The notes below the pieces were generated by a model. That model had not been told where the DNA came from. It did not search any database and saw only the letters and a list, made by a program, of their open reading frames with translations. The position numbers and the translations under genes are program-made. A DNA stretch of 45,306 bases, taken from contig JAKFVB010000032.1 of assembly GCA_021732405.1 (NCBI GenBank), forward strand, positions 1 to 45,306, in the 5' to 3' direction. Shown piece after piece: positions 23,226 through 33,600 of the stretch (position 1 is the first letter of the stretch; each line of letters starts with the position of its first letter). The stretch comes from Methylotenera sp. Lineage in GTDB: Bacteria > Pseudomonadota > Gammaproteobacteria > Burkholderiales > Methylophilaceae.

Positions 23226-25913
23226 ATGTTGAATTTAACGCCGCATTTAATATTATGTACCACTGCCCGCCTAAGTCGCGGCTTGCAGTTGCATCAACAA
23301 CAGCAATTATCGCTTAAACAAACACAGTGGCAAACGCCGCCAATCATGACGTTACAGCAATGGTTAGCGCAACTGATGCAGCAGGCTATGCTGGCGGGAG
23401 AAGTAAATGTAGCGCATTTTCCTGCTATTTATTTGAATGCGGTAACAGAAAAAATGCTGTGGCAACAAGCGATTCAAAGCTGCATTGAAAAACACCGATT
23501 AGCCGAATTATTTGATATTGCCAGCCTTGCCGATGCAGCGATGCAAGCCAATCAGTTATTGATTGAGTGGGAGATTAGCGAGAATCAATTAAGTGATTAT
23601 TTTCAATCGGTAGAAACGCGGCAGTTTTTGCGCTGGCGTCAGGCTTTTCAAGCTTTATGTTCAGAAAAAAATGCCTTGGAATGTGCCAGAGCATTAGCCA
23701 TGCAAATTGACTATTTAGGCAAAACGCAACTACCAATACCCGCCACAATTGAGCTTGCTGGTTTTGACAGACTGACACCGTTAGAGCAGCGATTAATTAC
23801 TAATCTACAAGCAAAAAATACTAAAGTCAGCTTTTTGCAACATCAGCAAAAATGCGAAAATCCCCAGCAAATAGCATGCGATGACATTAACGCCGAATGT
23901 CGCGCTGCGGTGGCTTGGGCAAAACAATCATTAGCACAAAATCCACAAGCCAATTTAGCTATTATTACGCCAGTATTGGGCAATATACGCAGCAAGCTAG
24001 CCGATTTATTGGATGATACTTTTCACCCAGAAACCTTGCAGCCAAGTTTGTATGAAGCGCCTCGCACCATGGATTTTTCGATTGGTGCGCCATTAAGCGA
24101 ACACACGATGATTGCTAGCGGCTTGCGATTATTGCGCTTAGCGGTCAACAGCCAAAACGCTGCACAGGCCGATTTAAGTGCGCTATTGCTAGATAGCTAT
24201 TGGAGCAATGAAGCCGAAACCGACGCGCGACATTTGCTGGATGCGCAAATGCGTAAGAAATTAGCGCGCAATGTTAGCTTGCAAAGCCTGTTGGTTTTAG
24301 CGCAGAAGTTAACTGAAACTGGGCTGATAACATTTTTAGCGCATTTAGCCATATTGCAAAACGCACAAATACAATTTCGTGGCAAACGTAAGGCGTCTGA
24401 TTGGGCGGTGCAATTTAGCCAACTATTAAGTGACGTCAGTTGGGCAAATACGCGAATTTTGAGCAGCTACGAATATCAAGCCCAGCAAGCATGGCTAAAA
24501 GCATTGCAAAACCTGACGGATTTAGATGCTTTAACTGGCCCTATTTCGGCTATGGATGCAGCAACTAGGTTAAATCAGATTTGCGCCGCCAATATGTTTT
24601 TACCCGAAACCAAAGGTAGGCCAAATATACAAATATTAGGTATGTTAGAAAGCAGTGCTATTCCATTAGATGGCGCATGGGTGCTGGGTATGAATGACCA
24701 ACATTGGCCGCCGCCTGCAAGGCCAAATCCATTATTACCAATTAAGCTACAACGTGATATGCATATGCCAAATGCTGATACGGATATTCAGGCGGCATTT
24801 GCGCAAAAAGTGCAACAGCGCTTAATCAACAGTAGCAGTGAGATTATATTTTCTTGGGCGCATAAAGAAGCCGACCGTGAATTACGCGCCTCACCTTTAT
24901 TAAATGATTTGCCCATTGCTGAGGCAGTTATGCCGATTAACACTTTGGCTGAAACCCTAAGTATTCAGGCACAACCCAATATTGAATTAATTGATGATGC
25001 AATCGCACCTACGATTAGCGCAGATGAAAAGTTACGCGGCGGAAGTGCGCTATTTGAAGCGCAAGCCATCTGCCCTGCTTGGGCTTTTTATCAGTATCGG
25101 CTGGGTGCAAAAGCGCTAGAAAGCCCAACTGACGGGCTGGACAATCTTGCGCGTGGCAATTTGGTGCATGCCGTTCTGCAGCAATTTTGGCTCAATTGCA
25201 AAAGTGCAGCCAAGCTAAAAGCGATGTCGGATAATCAGCTTAAAACGGCCATTCAACAAGCCATTGATGCTGCGATTAAAACCTTAAGCGCCATTGAAAA
25301 TGTGCCTAAACAAATTCTGCTGATTGAACAGCAACGCTTGCTGCCTTTGATAAATGCATGGCTGCAACATGAAAAACAGCGCGCTGATTTCACCGTGCAG
25401 GCCTGTGAAGCGCAGCATATTTTAGCGCTTGAAGGTTTGGAAATTAGCTTACGAATTGATCGAATAGATGCTTTGGATGACGGCGGATTTGTCATCATCG
25501 ATTACAAAACAGGTAGCAGCAAACCCAGCCATAGCAGTTGGGCAGAGACACGCATCACCAAACCGCAGCTACCACTATATGCATCACTGGTGCTAAAAGA
25601 TGAGCAAGTCGTTGCCGCCTGTTTTGCCAAGGTGGATTTGCTAGAGCCGCAATTTAGTGGCATTGCGGCAAACGATGCCCTGCCAGATATCAAACCATTT
25701 GATGAATTAAAGGGTAATTCAGCATTTAAAGATTTCGAGTGTTTTGAGGCGTTAACTTTGCACTGGCAGCAAAGCTTGACCGCCATTGCGCAAGAAATTA
25801 AAGCGGGTGTCGCCAATGTAAAATTTGAAAAAGAGGCCGATTTACTTTACTGCGAAGTCAAGCCTTTGCTGCGCTTGCCAGAACGCGCCTTGCAATTTGA
25901 ACAAAATCAATAA
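23226..25913 (+). CDS. AddB-like PD-(D/E)XK nuclease subunit (probable DNA repair protein)
   Basis: Start chosen at ATG 23226 (895 residues), where the family-like N-terminus LTPHLILCTTARLSRGLQ begins; an open frame extends 96 bases upstream into unrelated residues. The protein matches the roughly 900-residue AddB-related repair family of beta/gammaproteobacteria. The N-terminal helicase-like part lacks a Walker A motif, as expected for a structural arm. The C-terminal nuclease has ARGNLVHAVLQQFW, then LRIDRIDALDDGGFVIIDYKTG, the catalytic D...D-Y-K core. Of the four Cys that hold an iron-sulfur cluster in AddB proteins, only the first (AICPAWAFYQYRLG) and one near the end (LLYCEVKPLLR) are seen. 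The AddA-like gene starts 4 bases after its stop. It contains PPP in WPPPARP. Confidence 0.87.
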   Translation: MLNLTPHLILCTTARLSRGLQLHQQQQLSLKQTQWQTPPIMTLQQWLAQLMQQAMLAGEVNVAHFPAIYLNAVTEKMLWQQAIQSCIEKHRLAELFDIASLADAAMQANQLLIEWEISENQLSDYFQSVETRQFLRWRQAFQALCSEKNALECARALAMQIDYLGKTQLPIPATIELAGFDRLTPLEQRLITNLQAKNTKVSFLQHQQKCENPQQIACDDINAECRAAVAWAKQSLAQNPQANLAIITPVLGNIRSKLADLLDDTFHPETLQPSLYEAPRTMDFSIGAPLSEHTMIASGLRLLRLAVNSQNAAQADLSALLLDSYWSNEAETDARHLLDAQMRKKLARNVSLQSLLVLAQKLTETGLITFLAHLAILQNAQIQFRGKRKASDWAVQFSQLLSDVSWANTRILSSYEYQAQQAWLKALQNLTDLDALTGPISAMDAATRLNQICAANMFLPETKGRPNIQILGMLESSAIPLDGAWVLGMNDQHWPPPARPNPLLPIKLQRDMHMPNADTDIQAAFAQKVQQRLINSSSEIIFSWAHKEADRELRASPLLNDLPIAEAVMPINTLAETLSIQAQPNIELIDDAIAPTISADEKLRGGSALFEAQAICPAWAFYQYRLGAKALESPTDGLDNLARGNLVHAVLQQFWLNCKSAAKLKAMSDNQLKTAIQQAIDAAIKTLSAIENVPKQILLIEQQRLLPLINAWLQHEKQRADFTVQACEAQHILALEGLEISLRIDRIDALDDGGFVIIDYKTGSSKPSHSSWAETRITKPQLPLYASLVLKDEQVVAACFAKVDLLEPQFSGIAANDALPDIKPFDELKGNSAFKDFECFEALTLHWQQSLTAIAQEIKAGVANVKFEKEADLLYCEVKPLLRLPERALQFEQNQ

Positions 25914-25917
25914 TAGT

Positions 25918-28900
25918 ATGAATAACGATTTAATACAGATAGATAGCCATAGTCGCCAACGCGCGTTAGAGCTAGAGAATTTTATTGTTGAAGCGCCTGC
26001 AGGCGCCGGCAAAACTGAGCTGCTAACGCAACGCTATTTAAAATTGCTGGCAAGGGTTGAAGCGCCAGAAGAAATCATCGCGCTGACGTTTACCAATAAG
26101 GCCGCTGCTGAAATGCGCAATCGTATTTTAATGTCGCTAGAAGCGGCAGAAAACAATGAGCCAGTAAATGCACCACATAAGCAAGTGACGCGCGATTTGG
26201 CGATTAAAGCACTGGCACACGCAAAAAATAATGGCTGGCAATTGCTATCGCAACCGGCGAGGCTACGCATTCAAACCATGGATGCGCTTTGCAGCAGCTT
26301 GGCGCGACAAATGCCTCTGCTAAGCCGTTTTGGTGGTCAGCCAATGATTAGCTTAGACGCCGATGCGCATTATCAAGTCGCGGCGCAGCAAGCGCTGGCG
26401 CAAGTTGCCAATGAGAACAGTCTTGATGAAATTGTCAGTACGGCGCTGCGCTTTATGCAAAACGATATTGAAAAGCTCACTGCATTGCTGGCTGATATGC
26501 TGGCAAAACGCGACCAGTGGCTACCTTTGGTGGGTGAGCACGCCAATATTACGGCAGATGAAATTGCCGAAAATGTAGCGAACGCGCTGGCAGAATTAAT
26601 TGAGCAGAAATTAGCACTGACTTTAAAAGCGATTCCGAACAGCATACAAATTCAGCTGATACCTTTAATGCGCTTTGCGGCCAGCAATTTAGATCCAGAC
26701 CACGCTTTGCAGGCTTTAGCTGATTGGGAAAACCCACTAGGCGCAAGCGTCGATGATTTAAGTAGTTGGGAGGCTTTAGCTGGGGGCTTGTTAACCAATG
26801 ATGGCACATTTAGAAAAAAACCCAATATAAAAGATGGCTTTCCAGCCAAAGATAAGAACCATCCCGAATACGATGAATATAAGCAGCAGTTTGCTTATCT
26901 CACCAAATTAATTGCCGACCCACAGGCGCTTGATTCAGCGCGCCATTTGCCCAATGTAGATTTGGATTTAATCACCCAAGATTGCGCCATCATCAAAGCC
27001 TTTGCGCAATTGCTACAATTAGCCACTGCGCATTTATGGACGACCTTTCAAGCCGCAAACGAAGTGGATTTTGTGGCGATTGCGCAATCGGCCAGTTATG
27101 CTTTGGAAAATGAACGCGGCGCCACTGATTTGGCTTTAAAGCTGGATTATAAAATTGCGCATTTATTGGTGGATGAGTTTCAAGATACCAGCCCTACGCA
27201 AATGCGCTTGATTGAGCAGCTAACGCTGGGCTGGCAGCCTGATGAAGGACGGACTTTATTCTGTGTAGGCGACCCCATGCAATCGATTTATCGATTCCGC
27301 AAAGCGGATGTAAGCCTGTTTTTGCAGGCCAGCGAATTTGGCATTGGGCAATTACCACTGTCGCCACTAAAACTCACGCGTAATAACCGCAGCCATCCGC
27401 AAGTGGTCGGTTGGATCAATAGTACTTTCGATTCGATTTTTCCAGCGCAAGACAATATCACTCAAGCCGCCATTAGTTACCGCACTTTTATCGCGACCAA
27501 AGATGCTGTTGCAGATGAGGGTGTCAGCGTACATCCCTTGGTGCTTGATAGTAATGAAGAAAGCGAACAAGCCAAGCTGATTGAAGCGCGTTATGTGGCC
27601 GATTTAATTACAACTGAGCAAAAAAGTAATCCTGATAATAAGATAGTAGTTTTAGTGCGTTCGCGTAATCATTTAAATGATTTGGTTTCGGTGATTCGCC
27701 GCGATTACGCGCACATGCGTTTCCAGGCGGTAGAAATTGAAGGTTTGAATGACAGGCAAACGGTTCTAGATGCACTTTCACTCACGCGTGCCATGCTGCA
27801 CCGCGCCGATCGTGTGCACTGGCTGAATGTACTGCGCGCGCCCTGGTGCGGGTTAACGCTGGCTGATTTACACGCGCTGGCGCATGACAATCACTCCGCA
27901 ACCATCTGGCAATTGATGCAGGATAATAGCCGCTTGCAAATGCTAAGCGCAGATGGTCAGCAACGTTTGCTGCATGTGCGCGAAATTTTGGCAGAAGCAT
28001 TTGTGCATCCAGGCCGCATGCCCTTGCGGCGCTGGCTGGAAAGTACATGGCTTAAATTAGGCGGTGCGGATACTTTAATTAGCGCGGGTGATAATCGCGA
28101 TATTCAGGCATTTTTTGATCTGGTGGAAAAAACCGCGCGTGGCTTTGTGCTGGATTTTAACCAGCTGGATACCGCTATGCAAAAACTCTACGCCCAGCCA
28201 GATATTGCCGCTAATGACAGCTTGCAGTTTTTAACCATTCACGCGTCTAAAGGTTTGGAATTTGATACGGTTATTTTGCCGGCTCTAAATCGCAAGCCAC
28301 CTAATCCTGATAGCCCCATGATGCTGTGGGAAGAAGTACCAGTCAGCAAGCATAGAACGCTTTTAGCAGCGCCTGTAGCCAGAAGAATAAAGGGTAAAGT
28401 AAGTACTTATGACTTTTTAAAAGACTTAGAAACGGAACGTATCGATAACGAAACTGCACGTCTTTTATACGTTGCCGCCACGCGCAGCATTAAAAAATTG
28501 CATTTGGTGGCAGTGGTCAAGAAAAGTCAAAAAGACGAAATCAAGCCAGTGGCTAAATCGTTATTATCTTTGCTATGGCCAAGTGTTGAAGTGCAATTTT
28601 TAGCCGCAACAACCATCAACGCGCAAGCGCAAAACGTATTGCGCTTACAAGATTTTACGCCGCAACTGAAGCGTTTAAAAGCGCCCTGCTTATCGAATTT
28701 ACTTAAGCAAACCAATATAAAATCTGCCTATATTTCACCTGATAATAGCGTTAATACCACCTCAAATACACTGCTGAATATCGCTGCCGATACAGGCACG
28801 CTAACGCACTTGTATATGGAAATGATTGCCAGTAGCGGATTAGCTGCATGGCCTGTCAGCCGCATCCAAGCTTGTGCGCCAGCGATGCAGCATTGGTTTA

Positions 28901-29298
28901 AGCAAAAAGGCCATTCTGTAGATTTGATTGGGCCACATGTTGAAATGATGATTGATGCTTTGAGCAAAACAGTGGTTAGTGCAGATTGTGCTTGGTTGCT
29001 ACAAATCAGAGAAAGCCGACAATCGGAATTAAGCATCACCACAATTGATCCACTTGGTGTGCCGCAAGAGCATCGACTAGACTTAACTTTTATTGAACAA
29101 GATAAAATAACTGGAGCACATACGCGGTGGATTGTAGATTACAAACTGACTTTTTATGATGACTCAGTGGACTTAACTTTACTTGCAAAACAGCATAGCA
29201 GTCAGCTAAACCGCTATGCAAACTTATTTATAAATGAAAATATACCAATTACAAAAGCTGTTTTCTTTTTAAAAGAGGGTAAATTGGTAAAAATTTAG
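25918..29298 (+). CDS. AddA-like UvrD-family helicase/nuclease
   Basis: Start chosen at ATG 25918, four bases after the addB-like stop (1126 residues); the longer open frame would overlap that gene. All superfamily 1 helicase motifs are present: Walker A APAGAGKT (26-33), Ia FTNKAAAEMRNRI, Walker B LLVDEFQDTSPTQ, III GDPMQSIYRFR, IV-V QFLTIHASKGLEFDTV and VI ARLLYVAATRS. The C-terminus holds a PD-(D/E)XK nuclease with an Asp in HRLDLTF and the VDYK core. With the AddB-like partner it should resect double-strand ends for RecA loading, the job RecBCD does in E. coli. Chi recognition cannot be judged. The tail converges on the PEP-CTERM gene with only 5 bases between stops. Confidence 0.92.
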   Translation: MNNDLIQIDSHSRQRALELENFIVEAPAGAGKTELLTQRYLKLLARVEAPEEIIALTFTNKAAAEMRNRILMSLEAAENNEPVNAPHKQVTRDLAIKALAHAKNNGWQLLSQPARLRIQTMDALCSSLARQMPLLSRFGGQPMISLDADAHYQVAAQQALAQVANENSLDEIVSTALRFMQNDIEKLTALLADMLAKRDQWLPLVGEHANITADEIAENVANALAELIEQKLALTLKAIPNSIQIQLIPLMRFAASNLDPDHALQALADWENPLGASVDDLSSWEALAGGLLTNDGTFRKKPNIKDGFPAKDKNHPEYDEYKQQFAYLTKLIADPQALDSARHLPNVDLDLITQDCAIIKAFAQLLQLATAHLWTTFQAANEVDFVAIAQSASYALENERGATDLALKLDYKIAHLLVDEFQDTSPTQMRLIEQLTLGWQPDEGRTLFCVGDPMQSIYRFRKADVSLFLQASEFGIGQLPLSPLKLTRNNRSHPQVVGWINSTFDSIFPAQDNITQAAISYRTFIATKDAVADEGVSVHPLVLDSNEESEQAKLIEARYVADLITTEQKSNPDNKIVVLVRSRNHLNDLVSVIRRDYAHMRFQAVEIEGLNDRQTVLDALSLTRAMLHRADRVHWLNVLRAPWCGLTLADLHALAHDNHSATIWQLMQDNSRLQMLSADGQQRLLHVREILAEAFVHPGRMPLRRWLESTWLKLGGADTLISAGDNRDIQAFFDLVEKTARGFVLDFNQLDTAMQKLYAQPDIAANDSLQFLTIHASKGLEFDTVILPALNRKPPNPDSPMMLWEEVPVSKHRTLLAAPVARRIKGKVSTYDFLKDLETERIDNETARLLYVAATRSIKKLHLVAVVKKSQKDEIKPVAKSLLSLLWPSVEVQFLAATTINAQAQNVLRLQDFTPQLKRLKAPCLSNLLKQTNIKSAYISPDNSVNTTSNTLLNIAADTGTLTHLYMEMIASSGLAAWPVSRIQACAPAMQHWFKQKGHSVDLIGPHVEMMIDALSKTVVSADCAWLLQIRESRQSELSITTIDPLGVPQEHRLDLTFIEQDKITGAHTRWIVDYKLTFYDDSVDLTLLAKQHSSQLNRYANLFINENIPITKAVFFLKEGKLVKI

Positions 29299-29303
29299 AC
29301 TGC

Positions 29304-29852
29304 TTAAATCTGCTCTCGTCGTAACCCAATAAAACCTAGTAATGCCGTACCAAATAACCATGCCGCAGCAGGTATAGGAACTGTTGATGGTTTAATTAGG
29401 CTAACAGAAGTATCTGTGTCTGCAATATCACTGTAGAAAACAATTTTCCAACTTGCTGGCACTTCAAAAGGCATATTTTCAGCAGCAAGTATAGGAAAGA
29501 CTGATAACTCAACAATGTAGTCACCAGCTGGCACTGAAATTCCGTTGAATGGAGTTCCCTCTCCATACAAAGCTACAGTGGCTTCGCCACTTGGCTCATC
29601 AAAAAAATCTCTCGTTGGAATTTGTACGCCAGCGGCATCAAATACCTTTATTACTGGTCTGAAATCATTAGAAGAAGCAACAAAAAATGGGGTTGCCGTT
29701 GGTATCGCGTAGTTTGGATAAAATAATTTGGTATCTGCAGTATTGTTAAACGTGCCCTCTAAAAGAGTTGCCGACCAAATTGCCGATGCGTTTGCAAAGT
29801 TAACACTAATTAAACCGCAAAATAACAAACATATTAGCAAAATCTTTTTCAT
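29304..29852 (-). CDS. PEP-CTERM-type (VPxPAAxW variant) exported protein
   Basis: A 182-residue secreted protein with signal peptide ending NASA (about 23) and a C-terminal sorting signal of the PEP-CTERM class: PIPAAAWLFGTALLGFIGLRREQ, i.e. a Pro-rich motif, a single hydrophobic helix and a basic tail. Such tails are cut by an exosortase, after which the protein is placed at the surface or in the exopolysaccharide matrix. The mature part is beta-rich and Cys-free, with segments such as VPAGDYIVELSVFP typical of extracellular beta-sandwich domains; its role is unknown. No exosortase lies in the window, so the processing enzyme must be elsewhere. It stands alone: its stop faces the addA-like stop and a hairpin lies upstream. 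Confidence 0.8.
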   Translation of the reverse strand: MKKILLICLLFCGLISVNFANASAIWSATLLEGTFNNTADTKLFYPNYAIPTATPFFVASSNDFRPVIKVFDAAGVQIPTRDFFDEPSGEATVALYGEGTPFNGISVPAGDYIVELSVFPILAAENMPFEVPASWKIVFYSDIADTDTSVSLIKPSTVPIPAAAWLFGTALLGFIGLRREQI

Positions 29853-29923
29853 GCTAGCTCATTTCTTAATTTACGGTTAATTAAAATTTATCAGCAACAC
29901 TAACATGCGAAAGTAATCGCGTC

Positions 29924-29943
29924 ATTAGCCCAAGCGGGCTAAT
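29924..29943. terminator. Hairpin downstream of dedA
   Basis: A perfect 8-bp stem ATTAGCCC / GGGCTAAT with the 4-base loop AAGC, 15 bases past the dedA stop. There is no clear T run, so it may be a weak terminator or an mRNA-end stabiliser. Confidence 0.45.
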
Positions 29944-29958
29944 ATACCGAGGCAATGA

Positions 29959-30570
29959 CTACTCATTTTTAAAATGATGCCAAATATACCAAGCCACAAA
30001 AGCTAACCCACCTGCAATAATCACATAATGCGACTGATGGAAATACACGCTTAATTTCTCCCAATTTTCACCCGCTTTCATGCCGATATAGCCTAGTGCC
30101 CAACACCAAATAAACGAGCCAACAAACGTATAAATAATAAAACGCGTCATATTCATGCGCGCCATTCCCGCAGGAAAGGCAATAAACGTACGTACGCCGG
30201 GTAATAATCGGGCGATAAAAATAATAATTTCGCCGTGCGTCGCAAACCATCTATCCGCCATATCTAAATCTTTTTTACTGATTAACACATAACGTCCATA
30301 TTTTTCTGCCAGCGGCCTGCCGCCCAACATGCCTGCATAATAAGCAGGAATCGACCCCAGCACACATCCAATGGCGCCTGCCATGGCAATGCCAAACAAT
30401 GTCATCTCACCTTTGCTCACCAAAAATCCCGCAAACGGCATAATAATTTCGCTTGGTAATGGAATGCAAGCCGACTCAATCGCCATCAGCAGCACAATGC
30501 CGCCATAACCCATGCTGGATATTACGCCTATGATCCAAGTGGCGACTGCAGTGATGATTTTTTCTAACAT
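29959..30570 (-). CDS. DedA-family membrane protein
   Basis: A 203-residue inner-membrane protein of the DedA/SNARE-associated (VTT) family, with hydrophobic helices at about 10-30, 50-75, 140-165 and 175-195. The family motifs are visible: ESACIPLPSEIIMPFAGFLVS near the N-terminus (the acidic E and PSE), GSIPAYYAGMLGGRPLAEKYG, and the Arg-rich FIARLLPGVRTFIAFPAGMARM. Members move undecaprenyl phosphate or phospholipids across the membrane using the proton gradient; which lipid applies here is not known. A good AGGAAAC precedes the ATG at 30570. It follows mfd by 52 bases on the same strand and may be co-transcribed. Confidence 0.92.
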   Translation of the reverse strand: MLEKIITAVATWIIGVISSMGYGGIVLLMAIESACIPLPSEIIMPFAGFLVSKGEMTLFGIAMAGAIGCVLGSIPAYYAGMLGGRPLAEKYGRYVLISKKDLDMADRWFATHGEIIIFIARLLPGVRTFIAFPAGMARMNMTRFIIYTFVGSFIWCWALGYIGMKAGENWEKLSVYFHQSHYVIIAGGLAFVAWYIWHHFKNE

Positions 30571-30622
30571 CTAGTTTCCTAATATTATTGAGTTAAAAAT
30601 TCGACCCGAAAAAAGCGTTAAG

Positions 30623-33600
30623 TTATGCAAATTCTTTTAGCAGCGTTTTCACAAATTCGGCGCGATGTGCCACATTACCCAATTGTACGGTTACACGCAA
30701 TTTATCTGGGCCATTCATACGGCAGCGGCGATCGCGTTGTAGTAAATCAATCAATTTGACTGGGTCAACTTCTGTTGTCTGTGCAAAATGCAGTTGAATC
30801 GCGCTATCAGAAGCATCAATTTTATTGATGCCTAAAGGTTTTGCGGCAATACGTAATCGGTGGCAAGCCATCAACGCTTCGCCCTGTTCAGGCAGCAAGC
30901 CAAAGCGGTCTATCAGTTCTTCTTGCAGGCTGTCCAAATCATCATCGCTATTGGCATTGGCAAGGCGCTTATAAATCACCAAGCGCTCATGCACATCGGG
31001 ACAATAAGCGTTGGTTAACAAGGCTGGCACATGCAGATTGATTTCGGTCGTTACGCCTAATGGCGCATTTAAATCGGGTTCTTTGCCGGCTTTAAGTTGC
31101 TTAACGGCATGGTTGAGCATATCGGAATACAAACTGAAACCAATCTCTTGCATCTCACCACTTTGGCTGTCACCCAGCAATTCACCTGCGCCGCGAATCT
31201 CCAAATCGTGCATGGCTAAATGAAAACCTGCACCCAAATCTTCTAATAGCTGAATCGCATCTAAGCGTTTCTGGGCTTGGAGCGTAATTTTTCGGTGCTC
31301 ATCGGTGAGCAAGTAAGCGTAGGCTTGATGATGCGAGCGCCCTACACGTCCGCGTAATTGATGCAACTGCGCTAGGCCAAACATATCAGCGCGATTCATG
31401 ATAATTGTGTTGGCGGTGGGCACATCAATACCTGTTTCAATAATAGTGGTACACAGCAAAATATTACTGCGCTGCTGATAAAAATCGCGCATCACATGTT
31501 CCAGCTCGCGTTCGCGCAATTGGCCGTGAGCAATGGCAATCCGTGCTTCTGGCAGTATTTTTTCCAACTTTTCTTTTTGCACGAAAATGGTATCCACTTC
31601 GTTATGCAAAAAGTACACTTGACCGCCGCGCTTAAACTCGCGCATCACCGCTTCGCGGATAATGCCATCGGAATAATAGGTATGGAAAGTTTTGATACTT
31701 AAGCGTTTTTGCGGCGGCGTGGCGATGACGCTGAATTCGCGCAAACCTTCCATCGCCATGCTCAAAGTCCGTGGAATCGGCGTTGCGGTGAGCGTTAAGA
31801 TATCCACCTCTGCGCGCAACGCTTTTAATTGTTCTTTTTGACGCACGCCAAAACGATGCTCTTCATCTAAAATCGCTAGGCCTAAGTTTTTAAACACCAC
31901 ATCTTTTTGAATCAAACGGTGTGTGCCGATAATAATATCTACTTTACCTTCAGCCAAATCGGCTAAGGCTTGCTTTTGCTCTTTGGCGCTTCTAAAACGC
32001 GAAATTTCGGCAATTTTAATCGGCCATTCTGCAAAGCGATCGCAGAAATTTTGATAATGCTGCTCTGCCAATAAAGTCGTCGGCACCAATACAGCAACTT
32101 GTCTGCCACCCATCACCGCGACAAAAGCCGCACGCAATGCCACTTCTGTTTTGCCAAAACCCACATCACCACAAACCAACCTGTCCATTGGTCGGCCAGA
32201 TTGCATGTCTTTGATGACGTTTTCAATCGCTTCCAGTTGGTCTGGCGTTTCTTCAAACGGAAAGCCCTCACAAAACGCCTCATAATCTTTTAAGCTAAGC
32301 GTAAACGCATGACCACGCCGCGCCGCGCGTTGGGCGTATAGATTCAGTAATTCCGCCGCAGTATCGCGAATTTGTTTCAGCGCTTTTTTTTTGGCTTTTT
32401 CCCACTGACCCGAGCCTAAACGATGCAGTGGCGCACTTTCTGGCGGACCGCCAGAATAACGGGAAATTAGGAATAGCTGCGAAACGGGTACATATAATTT
32501 GTCGTCGCCAAAATATTCCAGTAGCAAAAATTCGGTTTCGCCTTCGCCAAAATCCAAATTCATCAACCCTTTATAGCGCCCTACGCCATGCTGTTCATGC
32601 ACCACAGGGTCGTTCATATGCAACTCGGATAAATCTTTGAGCATGCCTTCTGTGTTACGTACTTTTTCTTTCTCGCGCCTACGTTGTTGGCGCACGGTGC
32701 CTGAATATAATTCAGATTCGGTGATAACGGTTGTGTCATCATAAAAGCCGTTATGCAATGGTGAAACACCTAGCATCAGCGGCGCAGCGCTGGCTTGAAA
32801 CTCAGCCCATGTTTCGCAAGTGGGCATAGCAATACCATGCTCAGTAAACAATTGCGACATTGTTTCACGGCGGCCTAGGCTTTCGGCGGTAATTAAAATA
32901 CGCTTTTTATTACCTGATATAAACGCCTGCAATTTATGCAAAGGCTGTTCTGCGCGGCGCTCAATATCCAAAGGTGGCAGTGGATTTTTTGCTTCATGGC
33001 TTAAAGTTATAACAGCATAGTTTTGCGTTTGCGCAAAAAAATCATCGGTTTTAATCAGCAATATTTCTGGTTTTAGAATTGGGCGCTCAGTATCGTAAGC
33101 TAGTAATCTGTAACGCGAATTGGCTTCTGTCCAAAACTGTTGTGCCGCTTTATCACAATTGCCATGCAGGCAAAGCGTAGTGTTTTCAGGTAAATAGTCT
33201 AAAAGCGTAGAAGTTAACTCAAAAAACAGTGGCAAATACCATTCAATACCACCACTGGCAACGCCTTTACTCACATTTTTGTAAATGGTCGCGCGTTGCG
33301 GATCGCCTTCAAACTGCTCTCTAAAGTTACTTCTAAAAGTGGCAATACCTTTGTCATCTAGCGGAAACTCGCGCGCAGGCAATAATCGTATTTCGGGCAC
33401 TGGGTACAAACTGCGTTGCGTATCCACATCAAAGGTGCGAATGCTTTCAATTTCATCGTCAAACAAATCAATACGAAACGGAAATACACTGCCCATGGGA
33501 AACAAATCCACCAAGCCGCCACGCACACTAAACTCGCCCGGCGAAATCACTTGTGAAACGTGGTGGTAACCCGCTTGTGCGCATTGGTGGCGCAGCGCTT

